A stretch of DNA of 18,257 nucleotides, from positions 1 through 18,257 of the forward strand of contig JAGGUU010000042.1 of the NCBI GenBank assembly GCA_021158305.1. The letters are read 5' to 3'. Under the pieces are notes generated by a model, which was not told where the DNA came from, did not search any database, and saw only the letters and a program-made list of their open reading frames with translations. Within the stretch, counting starts at the first letter, position 1. Every line of letters starts with the position of its first letter. This document shows, in pieces, positions 8,353 through 15,809 of this stretch. The DNA is from Candidatus Bathyarchaeota archaeon (GTDB taxonomy: Archaea > Thermoproteota > Bathyarchaeia > Bathyarchaeales > DTEX01). A program made the position numbers and the translations under genes.

Positions 8353-10059
8353 ATGAATCTGCTCATAAAAAACGGACTTGTCTACGATCCCATTAACGGC
8401 GTTGAAGGAGAAGAAATGGATATCGCTGTTAAGAATGGAAAGATAGTCGAGAAAGTAAATGAGAGAAGAGCTAAGGTTATAGATGCCTCCGGAATGATCG
8501 TTATGCCTGGAGGAATCGATATACACACCCACATCGCAGGATCGGAAGTTAATGCTGGCAGGCTTCTGAGACCAGAAGATCACTTTATTGACTTTGAGGC
8601 TAAAACCGAAGTAACACGCTCAGGAGTGGGACGTTCCGTTCCTTCAACGTTCATAACGGGATATCGTTACGCTCGCATGGGCTACACGATGATCTGTAAC
8701 CCCTCAATGCCCCCCTTAGAGGCTAGACATACACATGAAGAGCTGGATGACACCCCGATAGTAGATAAGGCTACATATCCGCTCCTCGGAGACTGGTGGT
8801 TTGTTCTAGAATACCTAGAAAAAGGTCTCATAAGGGAATGTGCTGCACACGTCGCTTGGATGATTTCGGCTACAAAGGGATACGCAATCAAGCTGGTTAA
8901 CCCTGGAGGAGTGGAGGCTTGGGGCTTTGGCAGAAATGTTGAAGATCTGGATGATCCTGTCCCTAACTTCGGTGTCACTCCAAGAGAGATTATTCGTGGA
9001 CTTTGCAAAGTGAACAAAATGTTAAACATGCCTCACACGATTCACGTTCATACTAATCGATTAGGTCAGCCTGGAAACTTCACCACTACATTAGAAACTA
9101 TGGAGACTGTGAGCGATATGGCTGATGAAAGACCAGTTATACACATAACGCACTGCCAGTTTAGTGCGTTTAAAGGAGACGATTGGTCTACGCTAAGATC
9201 CGGCGCAGAGGAGATCTCCAAGTATGTAAACAGTCACTCTCACGTCACATTAGACATGGGACAGGTAGTATTTACTGATACGACTACAATGACTGCTGAC
9301 GGTCCATGGCAATATACGCTCTATGAAATCAGCGGTAACAAATGGATAAACCATGACGTTGAAACCGAGACTGGAAGCGGTATACTGCCTTTCAGATATA
9401 GGCGTAAAAGTTACGTCCATGCTGTAATGTGGTCTATTGCTCTTGAACTTGCATTGCTCATAAAGGATCCATGGAGGATATATTTAACAACTGATCATCC
9501 AAACGGGGCTCCTTTCACAACTTATCCAAGGATAATCTCATGGTTGATGAGCCAAAAAGCCCGTGAAAGAATGCTTGAGAAGATAAATAGAAAGGCGAGA
9601 AAGAGATCCCTTCTGCAAGATATAGATAGAGAATATACATTCGATGAGATAGCGATAATCACGAGGGCTGGTCAAGCTAAAGCCCTTGGGCTTCGAAGCA
9701 AGGGTCACTTAGGGATAGGTGCTGATGCGGATATAGCCATATACAATATTGATTCAAGAACTGTAGATCCTTCAAGGGATTACCGTAAGGTTAGGAGGGC
9801 ATTCAAGAACGCGGCATACACGATTAAGAGTGGAAGAATAGTTGCAAGGAACGGCGTAATAGTGGAGTCGATTTTCGGAAGAACACTATGGGTTGATGCG
9901 GTATCCTCCCTAGATGATGAAACAGCAACTAAGGTCTCAAAAGATATCGAGAAGAGATTTAGGGAATACTGGACCATAGAACTCGAGAACTACATCATAC
10001 CCGAAAGATACCTGCGTTTCCCTATTTGCATACAGCCACGAAGGAGGAGTGAAAAGTAG
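8353..10059 (+). CDS. fwdA: Formylmethanofuran dehydrogenase subunit A
   Basis: FwdA is the dinuclear-metal amidohydrolase that links formate and methanofuran to formylmethanofuran in the first step of the archaeal CO2-to-methyl branch (or runs in reverse). Metal ligands expected from the known FwdA structure are all present: HTH at residues 58-60, the lysine to be carboxylated (K180, in YAIKLVNPGG), HVH at 231-233, HITH at 264-267, and the catalytic Asp in TTDHPNGAPF (D381). GRLLRPEDH near residue 71 is typical of FwdA rather than other amidohydrolases. At 568 aa it is full length. It opens a tight operon with fwdC and mch. The partner subunits FwdB (tungsten/molybdenum) and FwdD are not in this window. 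An intact active site argues for function. Confidence 0.97.
   Translation: MNLLIKNGLVYDPINGVEGEEMDIAVKNGKIVEKVNERRAKVIDASGMIVMPGGIDIHTHIAGSEVNAGRLLRPEDHFIDFEAKTEVTRSGVGRSVPSTFITGYRYARMGYTMICNPSMPPLEARHTHEELDDTPIVDKATYPLLGDWWFVLEYLEKGLIRECAAHVAWMISATKGYAIKLVNPGGVEAWGFGRNVEDLDDPVPNFGVTPREIIRGLCKVNKMLNMPHTIHVHTNRLGQPGNFTTTLETMETVSDMADERPVIHITHCQFSAFKGDDWSTLRSGAEEISKYVNSHSHVTLDMGQVVFTDTTTMTADGPWQYTLYEISGNKWINHDVETETGSGILPFRYRRKSYVHAVMWSIALELALLIKDPWRIYLTTDHPNGAPFTTYPRIISWLMSQKARERMLEKINRKARKRSLLQDIDREYTFDEIAIITRAGQAKALGLRSKGHLGIGADADIAIYNIDSRTVDPSRDYRKVRRAFKNAAYTIKSGRIVARNGVIVESIFGRTLWVDAVSSLDDETATKVSKDIEKRFREYWTIELENYIIPERYLRFPICIQPRRRSEK
10042..10049 (+). promoter_or_regulatory. Strong ribosome binding site inside the fwdA end
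   Basis: AGGAGGAG lies in the last codons of fwdA and should serve fwdC. An ordinary spacing from it points to bases 10053-10060, where the fwdC frame has AAA GTA GCA and no standard start codon. GTG 10049 follows it immediately but is in another frame that stops at 10076. See the fwdC entry. Confidence 0.7.
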
Positions 10060-10112
10060 CATTCACAATCAAGCCTAAAAGGCGATTCCGAGTTCCGATA
10101 TACGCTGACTGT

Positions 10113-10877
10113 TTGTCTCCAAACATCTTCGCCGGGAAGGAATTAGTGGAGATAATGAAGTTGAAGGTTTGGGAGGGGAATAAGAAAAGAGCTTTAAGGG
10201 ATCTCTTTGAGATCGACGGAGAACCAAATGATTCCCCTAGAGCAATCACCTTGCGAATTAGTGGAGATCTCAGAAAAGTTAGAATGATAGGAGCCAACAT
10301 GACCGATGGAAAAATAATTGTAAAGGGAAATGTGGGGATGCGTATCGGAGAAAAAATGAGTGGCGGCGAGATTCTGGTTGAGGGCAATGTTGATTCGTGG
10401 GCAGGCTGCATGATGACTGGAGGAAGACTTGAAGTTAAAGGTTCAGCAGGAGATTACTTAGGTGCCTCATATCGTGGAAGCAGAAAAGGGATGAGTGGCG
10501 GCGAGATCGTGGTTCACGGCAACGTTGGAAACGAGGCTGGATGTTTCATGAGGGGAGGCGTCATAAAAATTTTCGGGAACTCTGGAGGGTTCCTAGGGGT
10601 TCATATGAGTGGCGGCGAGATAGTCGTCAAGGGTAATTGTAATGAGTACCCAGGGGCGGGAATGCTTGATGGAAAGATAGTTATCTGCGGTCTCGTCTCG
10701 TCAATCGTTCCAACATTCACAATAGAAGATATTAAGGAAACTGTAAAAGTTAATGGTGAAAAAATAATGGGACCATTCTATCGTTTCATCGGAGACATCG
10801 CAGATCATGGTCATGGTAGATTATACATTTCAAAAAATAGAAACTTACACTTGAAATCTTATGAGAGATATTTATAG
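10113..10877 (+). CDS. fwdC: Formylmethanofuran dehydrogenase subunit C
   Basis: FwdC is the right-handed beta-helix subunit, related to the C-terminal domain of glutamate synthase, that scaffolds the Fwd complex. GN.GxxxGxxMxGGxIxVxGN repeats run through residues 75-195, preceded by FAGKE and LKVWEGNKKRALRDLFEI. The first standard start in frame is TTG 10113, giving 254 aa, but it has no ribosome site and cuts off conserved sequence. The same frame is open from 10053 and encodes AFTIKPKRRFRVPIYADC, a typical FwdC N-terminus. A strong AGGAGGAG (10042-10049) lies just ahead, yet that stretch has no ATG, GTG or TTG. The real start is therefore unclear: non-standard codon, slippage from fwdA, or a base error. 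mch follows 11 bases later. Confidence 0.93.
   Translation: MSPNIFAGKELVEIMKLKVWEGNKKRALRDLFEIDGEPNDSPRAITLRISGDLRKVRMIGANMTDGKIIVKGNVGMRIGEKMSGGEILVEGNVDSWAGCMMTGGRLEVKGSAGDYLGASYRGSRKGMSGGEIVVHGNVGNEAGCFMRGGVIKIFGNSGGFLGVHMSGGEIVVKGNCNEYPGAGMLDGKIVICGLVSSIVPTFTIEDIKETVKVNGEKIMGPFYRFIGDIADHGHGRLYISKNRNLHLKSYERYL
10356..10621 (+). repeat. Three identical 17-bp copies inside fwdC
   Basis: atgagtggcggcgagat occurs at 10356-10372, 10491-10507 and 10605-10621, each encoding MSGGEI in successive turns of the beta-helix, 45 and 38 codons apart. The protein repeat is normal for the family; identical codons in all three are notable and could reflect gene conversion or codon bias. Confidence 0.85.
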
Positions 10878-10888
10878 GCGGACTGTTA

Positions 10889-11866
10889 ATGGAGGAGAAA
10901 ATAAGCGTAAATAGGGAAGCTTTAAGGCTAGTAAAAAACTTATGTAGCCAGCCTTGGAAGTACGGGGTGAGAATCAGCAGAACAAATTCCGGAGCCACGC
11001 TTATAGACGCCGGAGTTAAAATTCCCGGCAGCTATATTGCTGGAAAAATAATAACAGAGATCTGCATGGGAGGACTGGGCGAAGTTTCACTAAGCTACAT
11101 GTGTATCAAAAACATTTACTTACCTGCAGTCTCAACATATACGAATTACCCCGTGATCTCAGCTTTAGGATCTCAACTCGCTGGGTGGCGTATAGAAACT
11201 GACAATTATGTAGCAATAGGATCAGGTCCAGCCCGTGCCTTAGCTCTAAAGCCGAGGTCAATTTACGAAAAGATAGGCTATGCGGATGAAAGTGACGAGG
11301 CAGTCATCGTTCTTGAAGCATCACAGTCTCCGCCGAAAGGAGTCGTGTCACTTATCTCCAAGGAATGTGGAGTTTCCCCTCAAAATCTATTCATAATATT
11401 AGTTCCAACATCATCAGTTGCAGGTTTTGTTCAGATCGCCGGAAGAACAGCAGAAACCGGGATTCACAGACTTATGGAACTCGGCTTTGATCCTAGAATG
11501 ATCAAGGATGCATGGGGATATGCTCCTGTGCTTCCCCCTCATCCAGACTACGCTGAGTCCATGGGCAGATCAAACGATGCTATTCTTTACGGCGGATCAG
11601 CCTTTTATAATGTGATTTGTGAAGATGATGAGATTCTTAAAGAGATAACTCCTAAAGCTGTTTCCTCCTCATCTAAAGATTATGGTCGATTATTCTCTCA
11701 GATATTCAGGGAGGCGGGAATGAACTTTTACCGTATTGACCCAAAAATATTCGCCCCGGCTCAAATTGTGATAAATAATCTGAAGACCGGTAGAGTCTTT
11801 ATTGCGGGTGAAGTGAACCAAAAAATGCTCATGAAATCCATAAAGTTTAGGGGCTCCGCAAATTAA
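10889..11866 (+). CDS. mch: Methenyltetrahydromethanopterin cyclohydrolase
   Basis: Mch interconverts 5-formyl-H4MPT and 5,10-methenyl-H4MPT in the cytosol, two steps after formylmethanofuran dehydrogenase (the formyltransferase ftr lies between them and is not in view). Family marks: CMGGLGEVSL (from residue 59), PAVSTYTNYPVISALGSQLAGW, GSGPARALALKPR (from 111), ECGVSPQNLFI, MGRSNDAILYGG (from 225), and FAPAQIVINNL near the end. At 325 aa it matches the usual 310-325. ATG 10889 follows the fwdC stop by 11 bases, with AGGCGG as a modest ribosome site, so it is in the fwdA-fwdC operon. Its last 20 bases overlap the end of the convergent ECF gene. The sequence is intact and close to methanogen Mch. 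Confidence 0.97.
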   Translation: MEEKISVNREALRLVKNLCSQPWKYGVRISRTNSGATLIDAGVKIPGSYIAGKIITEICMGGLGEVSLSYMCIKNIYLPAVSTYTNYPVISALGSQLAGWRIETDNYVAIGSGPARALALKPRSIYEKIGYADESDEAVIVLEASQSPPKGVVSLISKECGVSPQNLFIILVPTSSVAGFVQIAGRTAETGIHRLMELGFDPRMIKDAWGYAPVLPPHPDYAESMGRSNDAILYGGSAFYNVICEDDEILKEITPKAVSSSSKDYGRLFSQIFREAGMNFYRIDPKIFAPAQIVINNLKTGRVFIAGEVNQKMLMKSIKFRGSAN

Positions 11867-12416
11867 TTTTAATCCTTGAACTTACTGCTCTGGCAAGCAT
11901 GTATCCAGCGGGAATCGTATATAAAGCGAGTGTAGCGTTAAAGAATGCAATAAAAGGAAGCATCGCAAGTATTGCTTCATCAGTCATACTGAAGCCAACG
12001 GGAGGCGGATATCTTATGAACGCCCAATTAACAAAGAGCATAACTATGACTCTGAAGAGAATCCCGAATCCGGTAGCAAGTATACTTAAAGTTGCACTTC
12101 CCTTTAGAGAAAGATGTTCAGAGAGCATATGGGCCGTGTAGACTCCTAGGAGCATTCCAAGGATCGCAGCTAGGTTGTAAAGTGGGCCTGTTGGGAGGGC
12201 TCCGGGAAATAATACCAACAAGGCTATGGTGTTAATTATAGAGATGGCCACAGCTATTAATGGTCCATAAAGTGCAAATGCTGTAATAATCGGGATTTCC
12301 CAGACTTGATAATAAAGGAACGGTGCATATGGAGCTGGGAATTTAAGCGGACTTAGATTTAGGGCCACTGTAAGCGCTGCGAAGACCGATAGCGTGGCTA
12401 TGTCTCTAGAATTCAT
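11847..12416 (-). CDS. ECF transporter S component (substrate-binding membrane protein)
   Basis: This small, very hydrophobic protein has about five to six membrane segments and looks like the substrate-capture (S) subunit of an energy-coupling factor importer, which takes up vitamins. Marks include an RDIATLSVFAALTVALN opening, FPAPYAPFLYYQVWEIPII and FALYGPLIAVAISIINT, resembling riboflavin-type S proteins. The substrate cannot be read from sequence; riboflavin or another cofactor precursor is a guess. No EcfT or ATPase gene is nearby, so the energising module must lie elsewhere. I chose ATG 12416, which has GGAG 9 bases upstream; ATG 12431 would add five residues and has no ribosome site. 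It ends 20 bases inside mch on the other strand. A TATA-like box and a palindrome lie upstream. Confidence 0.8.
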   Translation of the reverse strand: MNSRDIATLSVFAALTVALNLSPLKFPAPYAPFLYYQVWEIPIITAFALYGPLIAVAISIINTIALLVLFPGALPTGPLYNLAAILGMLLGVYTAHMLSEHLSLKGSATLSILATGFGILFRVIVMLFVNWAFIRYPPPVGFSMTDEAILAMLPFIAFFNATLALYTIPAGYMLARAVSSRIKINLRSP

Positions 12417-12466
12417 AAAGTACTTCTCCATTTTTTGTTGGAGTCACGGTTCATGTGAGAATCTAC

Positions 12467-12496
12467 CTATTTAAGGGTTTCTACTCAAAAATGAGT
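12467..12496 (-). promoter_or_regulatory. ECF-gene promoter with upstream palindrome
   Basis: Read on the minus strand, CCCTTAAATAG (near 12467-12478) is a TATA/BRE-like element about 26 bases before a likely start near 12446. Just upstream of it is a perfect inverted repeat, ACTCA-AAAA-TGAGT (12483-12496), 8 bases past the stop of the upstream F420-type gene. It could be an activator or repressor site, or part of that gene's terminator. Confidence 0.5.
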
Positions 12497-12503
12497 AATG
12501 TTT

Positions 12504-13550
12504 TCACACGAATCCTCGACGTTTTCTTCTAGAAATCCTAACTAGTAATCTCCAAAGGTTGGAGTCTTTACTAACAGACTTAGTCTCTAGAAGACCTTTA
12601 GACACAGCTTCATCAAATAAATCTTCACCTTTCTCGCTTCTCAGAATCGTTAAGGTCCATCCTTCCAAGCCTAGCCCACCGGCTGATATATCAGCAAGCT
12701 CGGCTGAAAAGTCCATACAGTTAGACACGCATCCAGAAAGGTATTTCTTTGCCTCCTTAAGGGAGATAGTCTTCGTCCCTTTATTCAGAATCTTAACAAT
12801 CAATTCTCCCTTAATATTCACCTTTTCTACGTCTTTCGGGTCTATACCCATCTTCTTCCTTATCAGTTCGTTAACTAATCCATTATAGGAGAAACATCCA
12901 CCACAAAAAATTCCAATAGTGAAATTTACGATCTCTCCATATTTTCTAAGATGTATGGCTTGAATCTTTCTTATAGCCTGTATTTGACATGGGGTGCCCA
13001 CAAAACCTATACTTCTTTTTCCTTGGGCAACGGCGTCTTTTAATAAGAGGATATTCGGCGAATAAGTGTATCTCGTTCCTGCTGATCTAATAATCTCTTC
13101 AGCTGACTCAGCGAGTTTCGGGTAGGCCTTCAAAGGCGATTCCTCATCTCTGTCGGAGACTATAGCTCCATCAATAATTCCTTCTTCAAAAGCATAGAGA
13201 AGCAAGGAAGTGACTACACCTCCATCTTGACAGACTCTTCGAATATCATCATTCTTCGTGCGTGCGACGACAACGCGTCTATAGATGCCGAATTCCTCGC
13301 CCGTTATCCTTTCCCGCCCGAAAAAGGCTTTTTCCATCTCTCTAGCTGGTGATCCATACCTCGGACACACACTAGAGCATATTCCGCAAGAAATACATTC
13401 TCCAGATAAGATGGGCCTTTCATCAACGTACTTTAGGCATTCAGCTGGACAAACTGTTACGCAGGCTGCGCAGCCCATGCAGAGTGATGGAAGAACATAT
13501 CTTCCAAGCGACTCTTCGAACCCTCTCTTTGCCAAGCCGCGCACCATCAT
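12504..13550 (-). CDS. F420-oxidoreductase beta-subunit family (FrhB/FpoF-like)
   Basis: An N-terminal ferredoxin domain holds two [4Fe-4S] sites: C24-C27-C30-C34 and C52-C55-C58-C62. The FrhB/FdhB N- and C-domains that bind FAD and coenzyme F420 follow, with QDGGVVTSLLLYA, YTYSPNILLLKDA, GTPCQIQAI (C188) and IGIFCGGCFSYNGL. At 348 aa with two clusters it most resembles FpoF/FqoF, which oxidise F420H2 and pass electrons to ferredoxin or a membrane complex. It could instead serve a hydrogenase or another donor; no partner subunit is adjacent. Its place beside fwd/mch genes suggests a link to C1 redox chemistry (inference). The ATG 13550 start has no ribosome site. The shared TATA at 13563-13573 would put transcript starts close to or just inside the ORF, so a leaderless start at a nearby GTG (13544) is possible. 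Confidence 0.88.
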   Translation of the reverse strand: MMVRGLAKRGFEESLGRYVLPSLCMGCAACVTVCPAECLKYVDERPILSGECISCGICSSVCPRYGSPAREMEKAFFGRERITGEEFGIYRRVVVARTKNDDIRRVCQDGGVVTSLLLYAFEEGIIDGAIVSDRDEESPLKAYPKLAESAEEIIRSAGTRYTYSPNILLLKDAVAQGKRSIGFVGTPCQIQAIRKIQAIHLRKYGEIVNFTIGIFCGGCFSYNGLVNELIRKKMGIDPKDVEKVNIKGELIVKILNKGTKTISLKEAKKYLSGCVSNCMDFSAELADISAGGLGLEGWTLTILRSEKGEDLFDEAVSKGLLETKSVSKDSNLWRLLVRISRRKRRGFV

Positions 13551-13562
13551 GTTGAGCGACAG

Positions 13563-13573
13563 ACTTATATTTG
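13563..13573. promoter_or_regulatory. TATA element shared by two divergent genes
   Basis: acttatatttg is the only clear TATA-like sequence in the 53 bases between the F420-type gene (-) and the phosphatase (+). Read rightwards it places a start near 13592-13594, just ahead of GGGAGG (13593-13598) and ATG 13604. Read leftwards it places one near 13542-13545, at the other gene's start codon. Confidence 0.5.
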
Positions 13574-13603
13574 TTTGTTTTCATTTCGAAGCGGGAGGCC
13601 TAA

Positions 13604-14530
13604 ATGAGAGAACTCGAGGTTATAATCAGAGAATCCATTCGCGCGTCTTCAGAGGATTTTCTTCAAGTCATAGATAAAGCTGACCGAATAATCTCAAGCG
13701 AGCTGAGGGGCTTGGGAAGACTAAAGGTTACTGGAAGACTTATTCATCTACCCCCCAGAGGGGAAGCAATAGTAATCGGGGACATCCACGGAGATCTTAC
13801 GAGCTTAGAATACATCCTAAAGGATTCGGAGTTTATGCGTAAAGCCCTAAGCAAAAGAGACGTATATCTGATTTTTCTTGGAGACTATGGAGATAGAGGA
13901 ATACATTCTCCCGAAGTTTACTATGTCGTTCTAAGTCTGAAGATCCTCTTTCCAGAGAGAGTTTTGCTCCTTCAAGGAAACCATGAAGGACCTTCCGATC
14001 TATTAGCTCACCCTCATGATCTGCCCTATCACTTACAAATAAGATTTGGAGGTGACTGGCGCAAAATCTATGATAAGTTAAGTAGCTTGTTCCGAAAGTT
14101 CTATACTGCAACGATTGTTAATGGTAGATGCCTGATGCTTCATGGGGGAGTTCCAAGCGAGGCGAAGGGAATGGATGATCTGGCATACGCTTACCGGAAA
14201 CATCCTTACGAGGGTCATCTAGAAGAGATTCTGTGGAGTGATCCTGAAGAGGGCATAAAGGGAACGTTTCCATCGCCCAGAGGAGCTGGAAAGATCTTCG
14301 GTGAGGATGTAACATTAAAATTCCTAAATATGCTGGGGGTTAAGCTCTTGATTAGAGGTCATGAGCCAGCGAATGATGGGTACAAGATAAACCATGAAGG
14401 CAGAATCTTGACGTTGTTCTCTAGGAAAGGCTCGCCTTATTATAATCTCCACGGCGCGTATCTCATATTTGATCTGAATCGAAGATTTGATTCCGCATGG
14501 GATCTTGAAGAGTTTGTTAGGAGATTTTGA
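13604..14530 (+). CDS. PPP-family serine/threonine protein phosphatase
   Basis: This is a metal-dependent phosphoprotein phosphatase of the PP1/PP2A type. All active-site blocks are visible in order: GDIHG (59-63), GDYGDRG (93-99), GNHE (125-128), HGG (180-182) and RGHE (251-254). The usual GDxVDRG has Gly in place of Val here, a tolerated change outside the metal ligands. At 308 aa it covers the catalytic domain plus about 50 N-terminal residues. There is no membrane segment, so it is cytosolic. ATG 13604 has GGGAGG 5 bases upstream. The substrate is unknown. Its stop lies within a few codons of the DUF401 gene start, so those two are probably one transcript. A role in controlling the neighbouring membrane protein would be speculation. 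Confidence 0.93.
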   Translation: MRELEVIIRESIRASSEDFLQVIDKADRIISSELRGLGRLKVTGRLIHLPPRGEAIVIGDIHGDLTSLEYILKDSEFMRKALSKRDVYLIFLGDYGDRGIHSPEVYYVVLSLKILFPERVLLLQGNHEGPSDLLAHPHDLPYHLQIRFGGDWRKIYDKLSSLFRKFYTATIVNGRCLMLHGGVPSEAKGMDDLAYAYRKHPYEGHLEEILWSDPEEGIKGTFPSPRGAGKIFGEDVTLKFLNMLGVKLLIRGHEPANDGYKINHEGRILTLFSRKGSPYYNLHGAYLIFDLNRRFDSAWDLEEFVRRF

Positions 14531-14547
14531 GAAGACTGGAGAGAATG

Positions 14548-15735
14548 ATGAAAGTGTTGAATGAGTGGCTAGGTTTCTTTTTGGCTATGATTTGTTTACT
14601 TCTAGTTTCCCAAAGAAACCCAGGATTAGCCATGTTTCTTGGAGCTTTTGTTTTGGGAGTCTTTACTATTCCTAGCCGTTTGCCCTTAACCATTTTTTCT
14701 TGTATAAGCGATCCATCAACTATACTGCTTGCTTTAATAGTCGGTTTGATTCCTTTGATAGGAGGAATACTAAACGAAACTGGACAGATCGATAGGCTAA
14801 TCCGTAACATGCGCATAGGGAAGAAGTTTTTCTTAATGCTTTCACCAGCACTTATAGGTTTACTTCCAATGCCCGGAGGTGCACTTCTTTCGGTTCCCAT
14901 AGTTGACAAAGCGGGGAAGGGCATATCGAAAGAGAAGAAAGCTGCGGTCAACATATGGTTTAGACACATACTCTTCTTGATCTATCCAATCTCAGCGGAT
15001 TACATAATCTCTACAGAAGCTGCGCAGATAGGTCTCTACCAGCCTATTTCCTATCTGATGGTGATCTTCGCTTTCTCTATACTTCTCGGATACTTCTTCT
15101 TTTTGAGAGATAAGTCCGGAAAAATAGAGTATGAACGTGACTTTTCACTGAAAGATCTTCTTCTCCCTTTATCTGTCCTATTACTTGCTCCTCTACTAAA
15201 TATTTTAATCATAAAGTTGGTGAACTTGCCACTTAAGGAGATCGGAACGCTGGTTGCAGTTGTGGCTAGTTTGGTTCTAGCGATAATTATTGGAAGAACA
15301 AACCTGAAGACGATCCGTAATATAACAGTTAAAGCAAAACCTTGGAGTTTCGCCTTTATGATCATGGGAATCATGGTCTTCCTTGAGGTCTTTAAAGATT
15401 CAGGCATGCTAGAACTATTGGAGACTGTTCCTATGACTCCCAGCATCCTGTATGGTATAGGATTCGTCCTTGGATTTATAACTGGAAGGATAATAACCCC
15501 GGCTGGAATAGTCTTCCCGATTTATTTAGCGAAGTTCGGTATCATTTCCCCTCCAGTCTTCGCATTAATGTACTTTGGAATTTTTCTAGGCTACGTTATG
15601 GCCCCCGCGCATCCCTGCGTTACTCTAACCATAAGTTCGTTGAAGGTTGAGCTCAAAGACTACATCAGAATTCTTACACCTCCAGTAATAATCGCCTTTC
15701 TCATAGGCTTACTCATTTTAAACATGTTGGGATAG
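14548..15735 (+). CDS. DUF401 family integral membrane protein (putative permease)
   Basis: It is about 395 aa, mostly membrane segments, with paired conserved re-entrant-like motifs: GLLPMPGGALLS (from residue 104) near the end of the first half and APAHPCVTLTISSLK (from 352) near the end of the second. This layout is typical of the DUF401 family and resembles ion-coupled carboxylate carriers, so a transport role is likely but the substrate is unknown. TTG 14527 overlaps the phosphatase stop in frame and is possible; I prefer ATG 14548, which has GGAGAG about 5 bases upstream and starts right before the first membrane segment. ATG 14545 is also possible. It is probably cotranscribed with the phosphatase. 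A T-run (15739-15744) follows the stop. Confidence 0.85.
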   Translation: MKVLNEWLGFFLAMICLLLVSQRNPGLAMFLGAFVLGVFTIPSRLPLTIFSCISDPSTILLALIVGLIPLIGGILNETGQIDRLIRNMRIGKKFFLMLSPALIGLLPMPGGALLSVPIVDKAGKGISKEKKAAVNIWFRHILFLIYPISADYIISTEAAQIGLYQPISYLMVIFAFSILLGYFFFLRDKSGKIEYERDFSLKDLLLPLSVLLLAPLLNILIIKLVNLPLKEIGTLVAVVASLVLAIIIGRTNLKTIRNITVKAKPWSFAFMIMGIMVFLEVFKDSGMLELLETVPMTPSILYGIGFVLGFITGRIITPAGIVFPIYLAKFGIISPPVFALMYFGIFLGYVMAPAHPCVTLTISSLKVELKDYIRILTPPVIIAFLIGLLILNMLG

Positions 15736-15791
15736 AAGTTTTTCTCAGCATCCGGCAAAGATATTTTATTCCCTTAAACTTATTTTGTATA

Positions 15792-15809
15792 AGGAGGAAT
15801 GTAATTTTG
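15792..15809 (+). promoter_or_regulatory. Ribosome site with ATG-TAA and TTG start
   Basis: GGAGG at 15793-15797 is 9 bases before TTG 15807, the chosen start of the kinase gene. Between them, ATG 15799 is followed at once by TAA. The ATG is only one base from GGAGG, too close for normal initiation, so it probably is not used; if it were, it would be a start-stop control element. A CCCTTAAAC box (15771-15779) and a TTTTATT stretch lie upstream as promoter candidates. Confidence 0.5.

Noticed and set aside
10113..10877. Glutamate synthase or tungsten formate-type GXGXG protein rather than FwdC
   Set aside because: The fold is shared, but FAGKE, the LKVWEGN segment and the fwdA/mch neighbours fix it as FwdC.
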